DNA of 64,000 bases, taken from positions 123,996,275-124,060,274 of the forward strand of contig NC_045441.1 in NCBI RefSeq assembly GCF_002776525.5, in the 5' to 3' direction. Below, one piece after another: positions 35,590-46,059 of this stretch. The DNA is from Piliocolobus tephrosceles (Eukaryota > Chordata > Mammalia > Primates > Cercopithecidae). Positions within the stretch are counted from its first letter, which is position 1. Every line of letters begins with the position of its first letter. The position numbers were made by a program, and so were the translations under genes. Below the pieces are notes generated by a model. The model did not search any database. It saw nothing but the letters and a program-made list of their open reading frames with translations, and was not told the DNA's origin.

Positions 35590-36879
35590 ATTTATTTCTA
35601 TCTATAGATATCATAATCAAGTGCTGATCCCAGTCAGATATGATTACAAAATATAACAGAACCTAATACAATGTCATTATATAATGTAAATATAATAAAC
35701 ACAACACCTAAAGTATCTGAAACACATAATAGATTATTTCTCTAGCAATAGGAGCAATATGCTTTCATCCAGGTCTTGACCACCCCCCAAAAAGAAGGAA
35801 ATCAATATTTTTTAAGACTCACTGGAAAAAAATCTGGATTTGATTCCAGTATAAAACGCATGTGTAAATTTAATATCCAGATGCATAAAGTGGACACCAG
35901 CAAATAAATTTATGGTTGTGGAAATATTTAGATACGTTGAACAAGAGTGGTACACACTGAGAATTCTGTGGCTTATGAACTAATATATGCTTCCTTTGAA
36001 GATCTGACCTTTTCTTCTGCACTAGAATTATCTCCTGAGTCCTTATAATAATTTCCTTCACAACCTGTACCTATGAACAGCAAATCTACATTCTAAAATA
36101 TAGCACTATGGCTTAGATTCAGTTTCTTATGGGTCGAAATCACATTCTTCATGTACACACTTCTTTCCTGGAATTATATAAAGCAGATATTATTATTATT
36201 ATTTTCACTGAGACCAGAAGCAGGATTTTGTAGATGTGCACCAGCCACCATTCATTCAAAATCGTTAGAGCCCTGCTATTTCCAAGCACTGTTTATTGTT
36301 TTAAAGATATGTTTCAAGTTGGAGGGCAGAAAGGAGTTAGAGGCATGATCCTTTTCAGATAGAACCTTTTCAGGAAAAGAAAATAGTCCAGTTGTTTAAA
36401 AACCCTGGATTTTAAAAAGAGCTTGGAGAGTCGGCCTAAGTAATTGGTGCAAGACAGTTTAAACAGAAACAGGGAGCCTCACAGCAAGTTGGCTGGAGGG
36501 GCTGACTCACACACTGCAACATAATTATTTCTCAAATAACATGCAAACAACAGTGGGATCAAGCTTTTTGGTTTCTCTCTCCCTAACAAGACAAATTAGA
36601 AAGAAATAAAGTCAAATCCAGGAAGACTTCATAGAGGTGAGGCCAGGAACTGGTTCGTAAAGAACCATGAGACTTCAGAGAAGCAAAAGGAGTAAGAGTG
36701 GGCATAGGACTTACAAAGCAATTCATTTGGAGAAGAAAAAAGAAAAAGCAAAAACCCTGGATGTAGCACAAAACTGAATGAATGACTTCTCTAAGAGATG
36801 CTATTATCAATGTGAAAATGATGTTAGGATGTGTTAACAGGAACGTGGCAGCAGCACTGGGACTTCAGCCAGGCCTTGG
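35590..36879. other. Intron, nothing assigned
   Basis: About 1.3 kb of AT-rich sequence without a nameable repeat. The small open frames do not resemble known proteins. Confidence 0.4.
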
Positions 36880-37065
36880 TCAGCTTTTATTATGTCCAAT
36901 TTTGGTTTCCCGTTTGAAGAGCTGTTATAGTCAGGCTGATATTAAAAGGATGGAAAATAGGCATTGGCGTCTAGCCTAGAAAAGACGAGACTAAAGGATG
37001 ACTTAATACCTGTGGCCCTCGTAGAGATAAGTAGGTTTCTATTTCAGCAACAGGAAATCTAGTTC
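36880..37065 (+). repeat. Ancient CR1/L3-type LINE fragment
   Basis: 'gcttttattatgtccaattttggtttcccg', then 'ggatggaaaatagg', then 'tctagcctagaaaagacgagactaaaggatgacttaatacctgtggccctc' follows the CR1/L3 reverse-transcriptase C-terminal pattern (residues like YYVQFW, then SLEKRRLRGDLI in related elements). Heavily diverged. Confidence 0.5.
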
Positions 37066-37169
37066 GATAACAGGATAAATTGAGCATGAGAGTGATTAAA
37101 CACTGGGACCTTGATCACAGGATGTCACCTACTGAAGTTCTTTAGCTCTACTGCTTTCAGAGTACTGTT

Positions 37170-37305
37170 CACTTTCTGTCTTGTAATAGAATTTTTGTAT
37201 ACATGTCTTATCTCCCTTTGGGACTGCCCTTCTTATCTTTGCATCCTCCACAGCACTTAGTGCAATGACTTGCTTGTAGTAAACATTCCAATAGTGCTAA
37301 GCGAA
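37170..37305 (+). repeat. LINE-2 3'-end fragment
   Basis: 'tgtcttatctccctttgggactgcc ... tctttgcatcctccacagcacttagtgcaatgacttgcttgtagtaaacattccaat' follows the L2 terminus. Confidence 0.6.
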
Positions 37306-37884
37306 GCAAAGCAAAAAGGAATGTGCTGTGACAAAATAAAACTACATGGTCACCATTACAAGGATAATAAGGGAGTGTCACAACCCAAGCCCCTATTACA
37401 GGCCTAGAGATAGATGAGGCAAAGAATAATTAAGAAACGTGTATCAACACAGGCCACGAAGAACCACTGGCAGACTAGGGTGAGGAGTAAACTGTGATTT
37501 TTCCAAAGCAGCCCCTACATTCAATATCACAGGACATTACAGAGCAGTATAGTTTAAGTGAACATATTCAATGCCATGGCAGAGGCAGGGGATGGGAGAT
37601 GCCATCAGCTATGGGGGAAGACGATGAGAGGCCAACAGAAATGATGAAAGATATGCTGCCTGTGACTATGTAAACTCCTTTACCTACATTCCTGTTCACC
37701 TTGGGATGGGGGAACAGCTGTCTAGGCCAGATTTTTTGCCTAGTTCTAAGAGTACGGAGCCTATGAATTTCTTCATAAGAAAATTTATCTCCAACAGCCT
37801 TTTCAAACATCCCCTTTATACTCCCTGTACTGTTGCCTCCCTAGTGGTAGATTTATGTGAGTTTCTGCAGGAAGTGAATGACTC
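37306..37884. other. Intron, nothing assigned
   Basis: About 580 bp with no exon or repeat recognised. Confidence 0.4.
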
Positions 37885-38097
37885 TGTGCATGTCGTGTGT
37901 GTGCATGTGTGCATATGCATGCATGCATGTATATGTGTGTGTCTGTGTGCACACATCTGTATGTGTGTGCATGTGTGCGTATGCATGCATGTGTGTGTGT
38001 GTGTGCATGCATGTGTATGCATGCCTGTGTATGTGTCTGTGCATGTGTGCGTATGCATGCATGTATATGTGTGTGCCTGTGTGTGCATGTGTGTCAT
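37885..38097. repeat. TG/CATG alternating purine-pyrimidine tract
   Basis: About 210 bp of (TG)n mixed with (CATG)n and 'gtatgcatgcatg' units. At least three units of roughly 60-80 bp ('gtgcatgtgtgcgtatgcatgcatg') recur, so it looks like a duplicated microsatellite. Near-continuous purine-pyrimidine alternation could adopt Z-DNA. Open frames on both strands here (Cys/Met/Val- or His/Thr-rich) are artefacts. Confidence 0.9.
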
Positions 38098-39290
38098 AAG
38101 TGCATTAGGGCGTGTGCACAGTGCTTCCCACATACCTCTCTTTTCCCTAGGGAATTGTTCCAAGGTAGAAGCTATTCTTAAACAACCACTGCAGACTCTG
38201 AAGTCTGGAACAGATCATGTGGTCCGGTCTCCTACCTCCATGAAGTAAAGTTATTTTTTAAAAATCATATTTTCTTAATAAAGGACCACCCTGTGGTAGG
38301 AGCTGTTCCTTTCTGTTACACTGACCTTCCTCAAACCTTCCCAGCCCAGAATCTCTTTGATGAAAAATTAAACAATAAAGTATCCAGAAACAAAGGATGC
38401 TATGAGTAATCTCAGAGTGGCCCAGACTTTCATTTTTCCTAGTAAAAGGAAAGCCTGAAGCGTCATCAAATTCATGACACCTATTATCTTGCTGAAGGAT
38501 GACTGGCCCACTTGTTCATGGTGCCAATGAATAGTCATTAGTTCACTTCTCAGAGACACCAGTTCTGGCAGCTGGACACTGGGTACCATTCTCTGCTATG
38601 CAGTGAAAGCACACAGGCCTGTAGGTCTCTGCAGGACCAGAACACTGTGCACAAATAACCTTTAGATTGTTATTTCTCAATCCTCTCACCTTGCCTCTCC
38701 AGCCCCAGCCACCAGGTCTCAGAGGACTCTTGGAAGCACTTGCCTGGCCCAGCCCTGCTCTGAGCTTGTGATTCACTTGTTATCTCCATGCATCTTCCCG
38801 CATTGCCTGTCTTTCATTGGCCTTTGTGCTCTTCCTGTTCCCAGAGAGTGTCTGAACCAGGTCCAAGACTCACTTCTCTCTTCACTGTTCCCATGTTGGT
38901 ACCCTACCAGGTAGCACGAGTTATAACACCACTGGGTTTTACTGTCACAAACTGAAGACAGACAGCTGCTTCCCAAATGCGTGCCCCTAATAACAAAGGA
39001 GGGTGTGCACTGTTTCCTTTTCCCTCTTTTGGCAACTAGGGAAATAGCCTGGTGGACATCCTGTGTACAACTGGCAATTAGCACACCTTCTGTACATGGG
39101 TTCTGCACATGTGTGGAAGATCACTAAATTCTTGCTCTCCTCCATGGAAAATACTGGCCAGAAAGAACCACAGACTTTTTTTTAAGGTTATTCTATTTTA
39201 TGAACCTATTCTGAATATGCCAAAACTATACTTGTCACCTCAGAATTGGAGTGGGAGGCTGGGGAGGAGGGAATCAGGAGGTGATAGCTT
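38098..39290. other. Intron, nothing assigned
   Basis: About 1.2 kb, somewhat less AT-rich than its surroundings, with no recognised exon. The two minus-strand frames (38543-38776, 38773-39108) have no known domain. Confidence 0.4.
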
Positions 39291-39294
39291 TCTC

Positions 39295-39758
39295 GCACAG
39301 CTGCGACCAGTAACTACAAACTTGGTGGCTTTAAACAACACAAACTCTATAGGTTAGAAGTCCGACACAGGCCTCACTGGGCTAACATCAAGGTGTCAGC
39401 AGGGCTGCGTTCCTTCCTGGAGGCCCCAGGAGAGAATCCATTTCCTTGCCTTTTCCAGCTTCTAGAGGAAGTTACATTCTCAGGCTCTTGGACCCCCCTC
39501 TCCATCTTCAAAGCCATCACCAGTCTAACTGTCTGCCCACCCCGAAGATACAGCTCCCCTAACCACAGCTGGGAAGGGGTCTCTGATTTTAAAGAGCCAT
39601 GTGATTCATTCCAGTACACCTGGACAATCCAGGATGCTCTCGCCATCTCAGTGCCTTTAATTTTCATCACGACTACAAGGTCCCTTTTACCACACAAATT
39701 AACATGTTCTCAGGTTCTGGAGATTTAGGGGAAATGTTATTCTACCTACCACAGAAAA
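39295..39758 (-). mobile_element. MLT1-type MaLR LTR, minus strand
   Basis: 'aacttggtggctttaaacaacac', 'aggttagaagtccgacacagg', 'aaggtgtcagcagggctgcgttccttcctggaggcc' and 'tccagcttctagaggaagtta' are the complement of the MLT1 3' half. The 5' half is diverged. Confidence 0.72.
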
Positions 39759-40074
39759 CCACTGACTTTTGTAAGTAATTGAAGGGAAAAAATTAATTGG
39801 GCAAAATTCGGTAGAAAGAGGAGCGGCAGAATGCCTCGATACATGTTTCTGTCTCAGTTCTAGCGCGGGAAACTCAAGACAAGTCAGTGTGTATTTAAGC
39901 ACTCTTGTGTGAAGGCAGACATATCTCTATTTTATGAGTGTCTTATGTGCTACTTTTGTCATATATGTTCAGTGATCATATGTGTAATCAGAGATATTTA
40001 AATGCATATATACATAATGATATATGGAGATAATTTAAGTTTATTAAACTGTATTTACTCTATAAACTATGACT

Positions 40075-40381
40075 TCATTTTTTGTTTTGTTTTGTTTTTT
40101 GGGATGGAGTCTCACTCTGTCGCCTAGGCTGGAGTGCAGTGGCGTGATCTCAGCTCACTGCAACGTCCGCCTCCCGGGTTCAAGCGATTCTCTTGCCTCA
40201 ACCTCCCAAGTAGCTGGGACTACAGGCACCCGCCACCACCAACCCCGGGTAATTTTTGTATTTTTAGTAGAGACGGGATTTCACCATGTTGGCCAGGCTG
40301 GTCTCGAACTCCAGACCTTGACCCACCCGCCTCAGCCTCCCAGAGTGCTGGGATTACAGGCATGAGCCACCTCACCTGGCC
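40075..40381 (-). mobile_element. Alu, minus strand
   Basis: Complement of a full Alu. The target-site duplication TATAAACTATGACT is exact at 40061-40074 and 40382-40395. Confidence 0.93.
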
Positions 40382-40395
40382 TATAAACTATGACT

Positions 40396-41595
40396 CTGAT
40401 GACCGCATAGTATTTAAGCAAGAAAACAACCAAAATGTTCTAGCTAAAGTGAAGACAGCATTTAACCTAACCCAGTTAAACTTTAAGTTGAACACAAGAG
40501 TAACAGATGCAGTTCAGCTCCATGACACTGGGTGACTTGTCTAAATGCTCTGTGCTTTGGTGTCCTTGTCTGCGTGTGATATGAAGCCACAGATCTCAAA
40601 GATCGCTTTCATTCTGTGAAAGCGCTCTCAATGTGTGAAGTTGACTGCTTCTCCGGCTATTTACCAAGAGAATAATCTTAACCTTACTTTGTGGAGATCT
40701 GATTTGTTCTCACTTGACCAAAAGCCAGTCCCACGAGCAGCTTGGTACCCAAGCACCAGTCTGTTTAGTACTCATTAGAGATGAAGAACCATATTCATAA
40801 GTCAAGCTGAAACGCAGTGTCATCTCCAGACAGAATCAACACCACCCCCTTCTCAGGAACTGGAATTTGGCTGCTTTCCAAGCCGCTGCTGACCAGGCTC
40901 CATTGCCCAGCTTGGCTGATGAGATCACTGCCAGAGTACCATGGGTGCAGACGGGGCCTGCTGTTTCAACATGTTCTCCGGAGGGCTCTTGCCCACATTT
41001 CTTGGAGAGGTGTGAGCACCAAACATGCTGAACCATCCAGCCCATCATTGAGCAGGGCCATCTCTCTTCAACCCTTTTCATTTGGTTTGCATTTTTATGT
41101 CATGCCTCCTTCCCTGGATAAAAGGGATAAGAGGAGTTTCTCAGATTTGATTTCTCAGTGGGAACTGTTTGCTTTGGAAGCCACCTACACCAATGCTAAT
41201 TGAGAACAGAGCTCAGAATGGGAGCCTGAGAACTGCACCCGGATGAACTTTTTGGTGGGCTGATTTCTGTTGATCTTGTCAGACTTAGGTTGTATATGCC
41301 TGTAATACCATGATCAATTATTTTCCAAAAGGCTGAGCAAATGCATCAGTGTCTTTTTCCTTTGACCAGTTACTTACCTTGGAAAAATTATTTGTAGTTA
41401 AGCATATAAAGTCTTCATCAGGAAAGCTACTGGGGATCCTGGCCTCACTACCCAGCAATAACATTTCTGGAACTCTCGAAGTAATCAGTGCTCTTTAATC
41501 GCTAAACAGGATGGGCTTCTATTAGAGAGATTACAGTAAAAAATAACAATCAGCTCTCTGATGATCCTGTGAGGAGGGAACGGGTGGGGAGGAGT
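40396..41595. other. Sequence upstream of the HeLa-type promoter, no gene found
   Basis: About 1.2 kb of repeat-free DNA leading into the alternative promoter, so distal control elements could lie here. The frame 40817-41203 (128 codons) has no recognisable domain. Confidence 0.4.
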
Positions 41596-41599
41596 AGAT

Positions 41600-41799
41600 T
41601 TGGCTGAGGACAAGCCCAGACTTTCGTCACAGGGACAGACCAACGTGTTAACACAAAGGGAGAACACGGGAGCATCCTGCACCGTGCATTTCAGCCACAG
41701 ATCACATGGCCCTTCCGCGAGCCCGGCCGACGCCCTGACCGCCCGGCCCGGCCAGGTCTCCGTACCTCTCTGCCCCGCCGCCCCTTCCCAACTGCGGAC
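41600..41799 (+). promoter_or_regulatory. CALD1: CALD1 HeLa-type alternative promoter / 5' UTR (CpG-rich)
   Basis: From 41716 to 41845 I count about 17 CpG dinucleotides in 130 bp, against a CpG-poor background. GC boxes such as 'tgccccgccgcccc' are present, and there is no TATA box near the ATG. It drives, by inference, the l-caldesmon isoforms that begin MLGGSG. The transcription start cannot be placed from sequence. An in-frame TGA at 41605-41607 bounds the reading frame upstream. An out-of-frame ATG at 41706 opens a 10-codon ORF. Confidence 0.75.
41706..41738 (+). other. Possible upstream ORF in the HeLa-type CALD1 leader
   Basis: ATG GCC ... CCC TGA encodes a 10-residue peptide (MALPRARPTP) that ends 61 nt before the caldesmon ATG, in another frame. 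Context is moderate (C at -3, G at +4). It matters only if the transcript starts upstream of 41706, which is unknown. Confidence 0.35.
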
Positions 41800-41852
41800 A
41801 TGCTGGGTGGATCCGGATCGCATGGAAGACGCAGCCTGGCCGCGCTCTCCAA
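41800..41852 (+). CDS. CALD1: Caldesmon, alternative first exon (HeLa-type l-caldesmon N-terminus)
   Basis: ATG at 41800 opens MLGGSGSHGRRSLAALS (17 codons) plus two bases (AA), then the donor AA|GTGAGT at 41852/41853. This is the known short N-terminus of HeLa-type non-muscle caldesmon, which replaces the 24-residue MDDFERRR start. Both first exons end after the second base of a codon, so both join the same downstream exon in frame. The exon has no splice acceptor that I can see. It lies in a CpG-rich promoter, as expected for a transcription-start exon. The start context has G at -3 and C at +4. The junction codon would read Lys here (AA plus A or G), whereas I recall Gln in the human isoform. 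Caldesmon from this start supports stress fibres and cell motility in non-muscle cells. Confidence 0.94.
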
Positions 41853-41901
41853 GTGAGTCCTCATTTCGCCTCTTTGGTTTTTCCTTTTTTTTCTTTTCTT
41901 T

Positions 41902-41924
41902 AAAAAAAAAAAAAAAAAAAAAAA
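41902..41924. repeat. Poly-A tract next to the HeLa-type donor
   Basis: A23 preceded by a T-rich run (41880-41901) that together could fold back. It lies 50 bp into the intron after the alternative first exon. Confidence 0.85.
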
Positions 41925-43079
41925 TGTGGGAGTGGGAGGGGAGAGGAGGAGACACCAGCAGGAAAGGAATGCAGTGAGTGTGTGAGTTTCAGACCTGTCT
42001 GAAACTTTCTGGTTTCCACTTCATGGTTGCTCTGATTCGCTGGTTTTTCTCGTTTCCATTTTAATGGTGGTTTGTGGACCATTTGCCAGGAGTTTATACC
42101 TAGGCACGGGGTTTCTGCGTTTCAAATACCAATCCATAAAGCATTGTGTTTCTAAAGGTCTGCTGTTAATTTAGACCTTAGCCCTCCATTCAGAGTGATC
42201 CATTTGCAGGGCTCAGAGATTTTGGCTAAACCACACATTGCCCAATCCTTAAAGTAAACAGCCAGAGCCCTCAATATACTGACCATCTGACTAAGACAGA
42301 ACAAGACCCAGAGCATATGCTATTGATCAGGGAATTGTTCAGATAACGGGCTCCAAGGATTTAGGATCATGAAATCCTGGAATGTTAAAGCCAGAAGGGA
42401 GGCCTTTAGACTCTTTGGTGTAATGCTCTCGTTCAACAGGCAGGGAAACAGAACCCAGAGGGGTAACTCAATTTACCCCAAAGCAGACAACAGTCGGTAG
42501 CAAAGCCATGGCTTTGTACTGTCATGCAAAGGGCCATTTTCACACTGGTGTTTACGAGGTTTGAAAAACTTACTGGGTCTTGGGAAAAGGTACCGCACAA
42601 GAATTAGAACACCAAATGGCCTTTCAGTAAATCTTTTCCATTTTTGAGAGTTTTGGCACCGATTCAGCATGACAATTGTTGTTCCAGTTGTTCCAGCGTT
42701 TGTACAACAGTTAATCAAATAAACAGAGGAACTCATCAGGGTCCTAAAAACAAGACCCATGTCCATTACATTAGCAGATCTCTTGGATAACTAGTTTCTG
42801 TAAGTGTGGTTATTCACATGGGAGAGCTCAAAGGGACTGTAGAGGTTATCTGTATAGTATAGTGTTTATCAAACGTTTTTAAAAATCAAATTTAATCTTA
42901 AAGGGAATGCTATTGTGTGAAGGAGATGTTCTGGTTACAGAGAGAAGGTCTGGGATCTACAGCTCCTCGTCCTCACTCTACTCTCCAGTCACAGCCTACT
43001 GCACAGTTGTACCCCACTCCTCATCCCTCTTCTACCCCACCTCCCCTCCCTCTTCATCAAAACTTCCTTGGAATCCTAG
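41925..43079. other. Intron after the HeLa-type exon, no gene found
   Basis: About 1.1 kb. 42375-42500 ('ggaatgttaaagccagaagggaggcc ... aggcagggaaacagaacccagagg') resembles an old SINE in minus orientation. 41985-42120 is repeat-free and could be a promoter-proximal intronic element. The minus-strand frame 42473-42766 has no known domain. Confidence 0.4.
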
Positions 43080-43200
43080 GTCTCCATGGAAGAGTTCAGA
43101 AACCTCTGATCTCATTGAAAGCCTTCATTTCAGATGAGGAAACTGAGGCACAGGAAGGGCTTGCCCAGGGTCACACAGCTGGTCCTCAATAGAGCATGGG
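43080..43200 (-). repeat. MIR fragment, minus strand
   Basis: 'cagatgaggaaactgaggcacaggaagggcttgcccagggtcacacagctgg' is a clear complement of MIR. Confidence 0.78.
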
Positions 43201-43734
43201 ATGCTAGGAAAAGAGCCCAGTGTAGCTGGCTGTCTCTCTTTCTCTCAACTCATGGTCCTGACACTTGTTTCCACTCCTTCATGCCTATGGTTCTATCAGT
43301 CTCCTTTCTCTGTGTCTCCCTTCTCTGTTTACTCTGCCATTTCCTAGATTTCAACAGCTATTGCCTCTCACTGGGATGGTTGTCATTGCCTGCCGTCTGG
43401 TCCTCGGCCTCTCTCTCCCCTTTCTGATCCAGTCCCCTACAGACCCCACCCTTGAAGATAAAGTCCATTCTCCTTATTACAGCATTCAAAGTTCTCCATC
43501 ATATACCTTCAATATTTCTTCCCATTCTGACTTCTGCCAGGGAGAATGTTAAAAACATTGTGGGGAAATAAATAAAAGATGGGCATAATTTTATCAGATT
43601 CTGCAGAAATGACAAAAGAAATGCACACAGGGATGTCGAGATTTGTAAAAAGTATAGAAGTACCTGATCCAGTGAAATAAGATCACTCACAGCTCCCCAC
43701 ACTCAGCATATACAAGCCACCACTATCTCTGGAC
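43201..43734. other. Intron, nothing assigned
   Basis: About 530 bp, pyrimidine-rich in part. A segment ('aataaataaaagatgggcataatt ... gaaatgacaaaagaaatgcacaca', 43565-43680) resembles 45255-45350 loosely. No exon recognised. Confidence 0.4.
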
Positions 43735-44610
43735 TCATTCTATTCCCTACACAGGGAATACCCTCACCCTCCTGTTTCTGACCTCCTTCCTGTTTTGCAA
43801 GGCCCTGATCAAATGCTCCCTTCCTCTATAAACTTTCCTCGTTCCTCACTTCTCTCACTCTAATAACCGTTGCCCATCCTTCTTTTATTAGCTTTGTACC
43901 GTCAATCGAGGAGCATGACGAGGCAAGTCTCAATCATTTTAGGAGGTTTATTTGCCAAAGTTAAGGATGTGCCTGGGAGATAGGTCTCTGCCTTTATCAG
44001 AAGACGATTTTGAGGGCTCCAAATTTAAAGGGGAAACGGCGGGGATATTGAGAAGTACACAATTTTCATGTAAGTGAATCTGCATTTTTTTACATAAGAT
44101 CACATAAACAAAAGGGGCAGAGGAAAAATGCGGGGAATCTGCATTTTACATATGACAACAGACAAAAATGGGGTAGGGCAACACTCAGATACGCACTGGT
44201 GTCTGGTGAGCCAGGGTGACTGCACCTATAAAGATAAGCTGTCTATTTGCATGGCCATGGTGAAGTTTTAACAGCTCACTAGGAATGTCCTTGTGGACAG
44301 AATATGCGGGAGGCTTGTATAGCTTTTCACCTTGTAGCCATCTTATTTAGGAACTAAAAGGGGAAGACTTTGAGTGACCCAGTTCCCAGCTTGACTTTTC
44401 CCTTTGTCGAAATGTGTTCAGGGTACCAAAATTTAATTTCCTTTCACAGTACTAAAGTTATTGTTGAACACGGCTATCTTCTCTCCCAATAAATGGTACT
44501 TCACTTGAGGGCAGGAACGATTTTGAATCTTTGAATCTTCAGCATCCAGAACAGTGCTGATGCTCCAGAAATCTTCTTTAAGTTCCCTATTATTGAGTAA
44601 ATCAAACTCA
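43735..44610 (+). repeat. LINE-2 3' end split by an LTR
   Basis: Left part 43735-43899 ('ccttcctgttttgcaaggccctgatcaaatgctcccttcctc') and right part 44449-44610 ('aataaatggtacttcacttgagggcagg ... agcatccagaacagtgctg') are two parts of one L2 3' end. The LTR at 43900-44448 interrupts it. Confidence 0.75.
43900..44448 (-). mobile_element. ERV1-type solo LTR, minus strand
   Basis: 549 bp. On the minus strand it starts TGTGAAAGGAAATTAAATTT and ends near 'cctcgattgacg', where the expected CA appears to have mutated to CG. A 4-bp duplication GTAC flanks it (43896-43899 and 44449-44452). 'aggaggtttatttgccaaagttaaggatgtgcctggg' is an LTR-like segment. No internal region remains. It lies antisense to CALD1. 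Subfamily not assigned. Confidence 0.78.
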
Positions 44611-45865
44611 GTTCACCTTAGTTTACATTTTTCATTTGAGCCGTTTGAACACACAAAACCTTCACTCCTTTTGCTTTGCTAGACTGTACTGGGTTAAATG
44701 CTGAAACAGGTGCCCAACAAAATGAATTCTAAATTCCTTTGCATTTCTGTCAGATAATTTATCTCTTTTCATCACCTGTAGAGCAAGATTGGCTGTGATT
44801 TTTTAATGAGGCATGTTAAAATTCCTGAATGCCAAGACCTACACAAGGGCCATGTTATTTTCAGGAGCAGGTGTGAATGGTTGCTCAGTTATTTAGATTT
44901 CAAGGTGTGTTGAATTTGTTCCTACCAAGATCACTGAGAGATTCTGTCACCTGCAGTTTAATATTTTCACTGGTGCTTTTATCATTTTCCCAAAGCCTAA
45001 GGAAGTTTACTTGCAACAAGATTTAGGGTTTCCTGTAAATATTTGTTTTAGTCCATAAAGGGTTATTTTTCTTATAGAGAAGTGTGCTTTTACGTATCCT
45101 GCAGCTGAAAGTTAAAAGTTGTTTTGTGTGTGTTACATTTTCTAACAAACATGGAAGGGCATATAAATTGTAAAATCATGGGGTCAAGGAAACATAGGAA
45201 ATTATTTAGTTCATCCCACTGTTTTCTGAGGGAACTGAATCCAAAACAGTGCTGGGAAATAAATAAATGATTGGTAGAATTTTTAAAGATTCTGCAGAAA
45301 TGACAAAGGAAATGAACACAAGAATATTGAGATTTGTTAAAAGTTTAGGAATTCCTGGTTTATTCAATGTTATCAGGAAATGTAGCATTATAGTTATGCA
45401 GGATGCTAAATTTTGTTATATATCTATGTGTATGTATGTATTTAATGGAAACTCTTTGCCTTCATTAAAACAGATATTACAATGCATTTAAAACATTTTC
45501 AGATTGCTAGGAGTTGTCCTTAGGAACGTAGTTTTTTAATCATGCTGTAAAACAGTGATACCTCAGGGGATAAGACTCCCATCCAAAAATGGGTCCAGTT
45601 ATTATGTGATGTCTTCCATCTACTTATTGGTTTTAAAATCTCTTCTAATACCTATTAATGCGTCTGCCTCTTGTGGTCCCACTCCCTGTTCTGCTGTAGC
45701 CAAGAATAACAGGACACCCATCTGTTAGAATTACGTTCAAAGTAAAAATCAACAATCTGGTGAGAGGTCTTCTCTCTTAAAAAGTAATGGGCATTTACAT
45801 TTTGTGACTATTGGTTTGTAGGCCAAACTGTTAAATGTAGTGAACTTCAAGTTTCTCTTCAAAGA
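44611..45865. other. Intron, nothing assigned
   Basis: About 1.25 kb of AT-rich sequence with no exon or nameable repeat. Confidence 0.4.
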
Positions 45866-45935
45866 ATCAGTATGTCAGTATGTTCAGCTCTCTTATTCTT
45901 TAATTCTCCATTTTAAAGTTTAACTTCCCGGTTCT

Positions 45936-46013
45936 CTTTGCCCATTTGCTTCTAGTTTCAGTAAACAACTTTCCCTTTGCCCACTTCCTTCTAGTTTCAG
46001 TAAACAACTTTCC
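45936..46013. repeat. 39-bp tandem duplication inside the LTR
   Basis: 'ctttgcccatttgcttctag...' at 45936-45974 is repeated with two base differences at 45975-46013. Both copies end in 'gtttcagtaaacaactttcc'. Confidence 0.88.
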
Positions 46014-46059
46014 CACCAGTCCTAATCAGTAGTTCACATCTGTTCCCCTGGTCACCTGC

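Noticed and set aside
37706..38248. 180-codon open frame, with several overlapping frames on both strands
   Set aside because: Produced by the TG/CATG repeat, which is open in many frames; Cys/Val/Met and His/Thr repeats have no gene features.
41485..41977. Long frames on both strands across the HeLa-type exon (156 and 125 codons)
   Set aside because: The GC-rich promoter and A/T runs have few stop codons. The plus frame differs from the caldesmon frame and the minus frame has no known domain.
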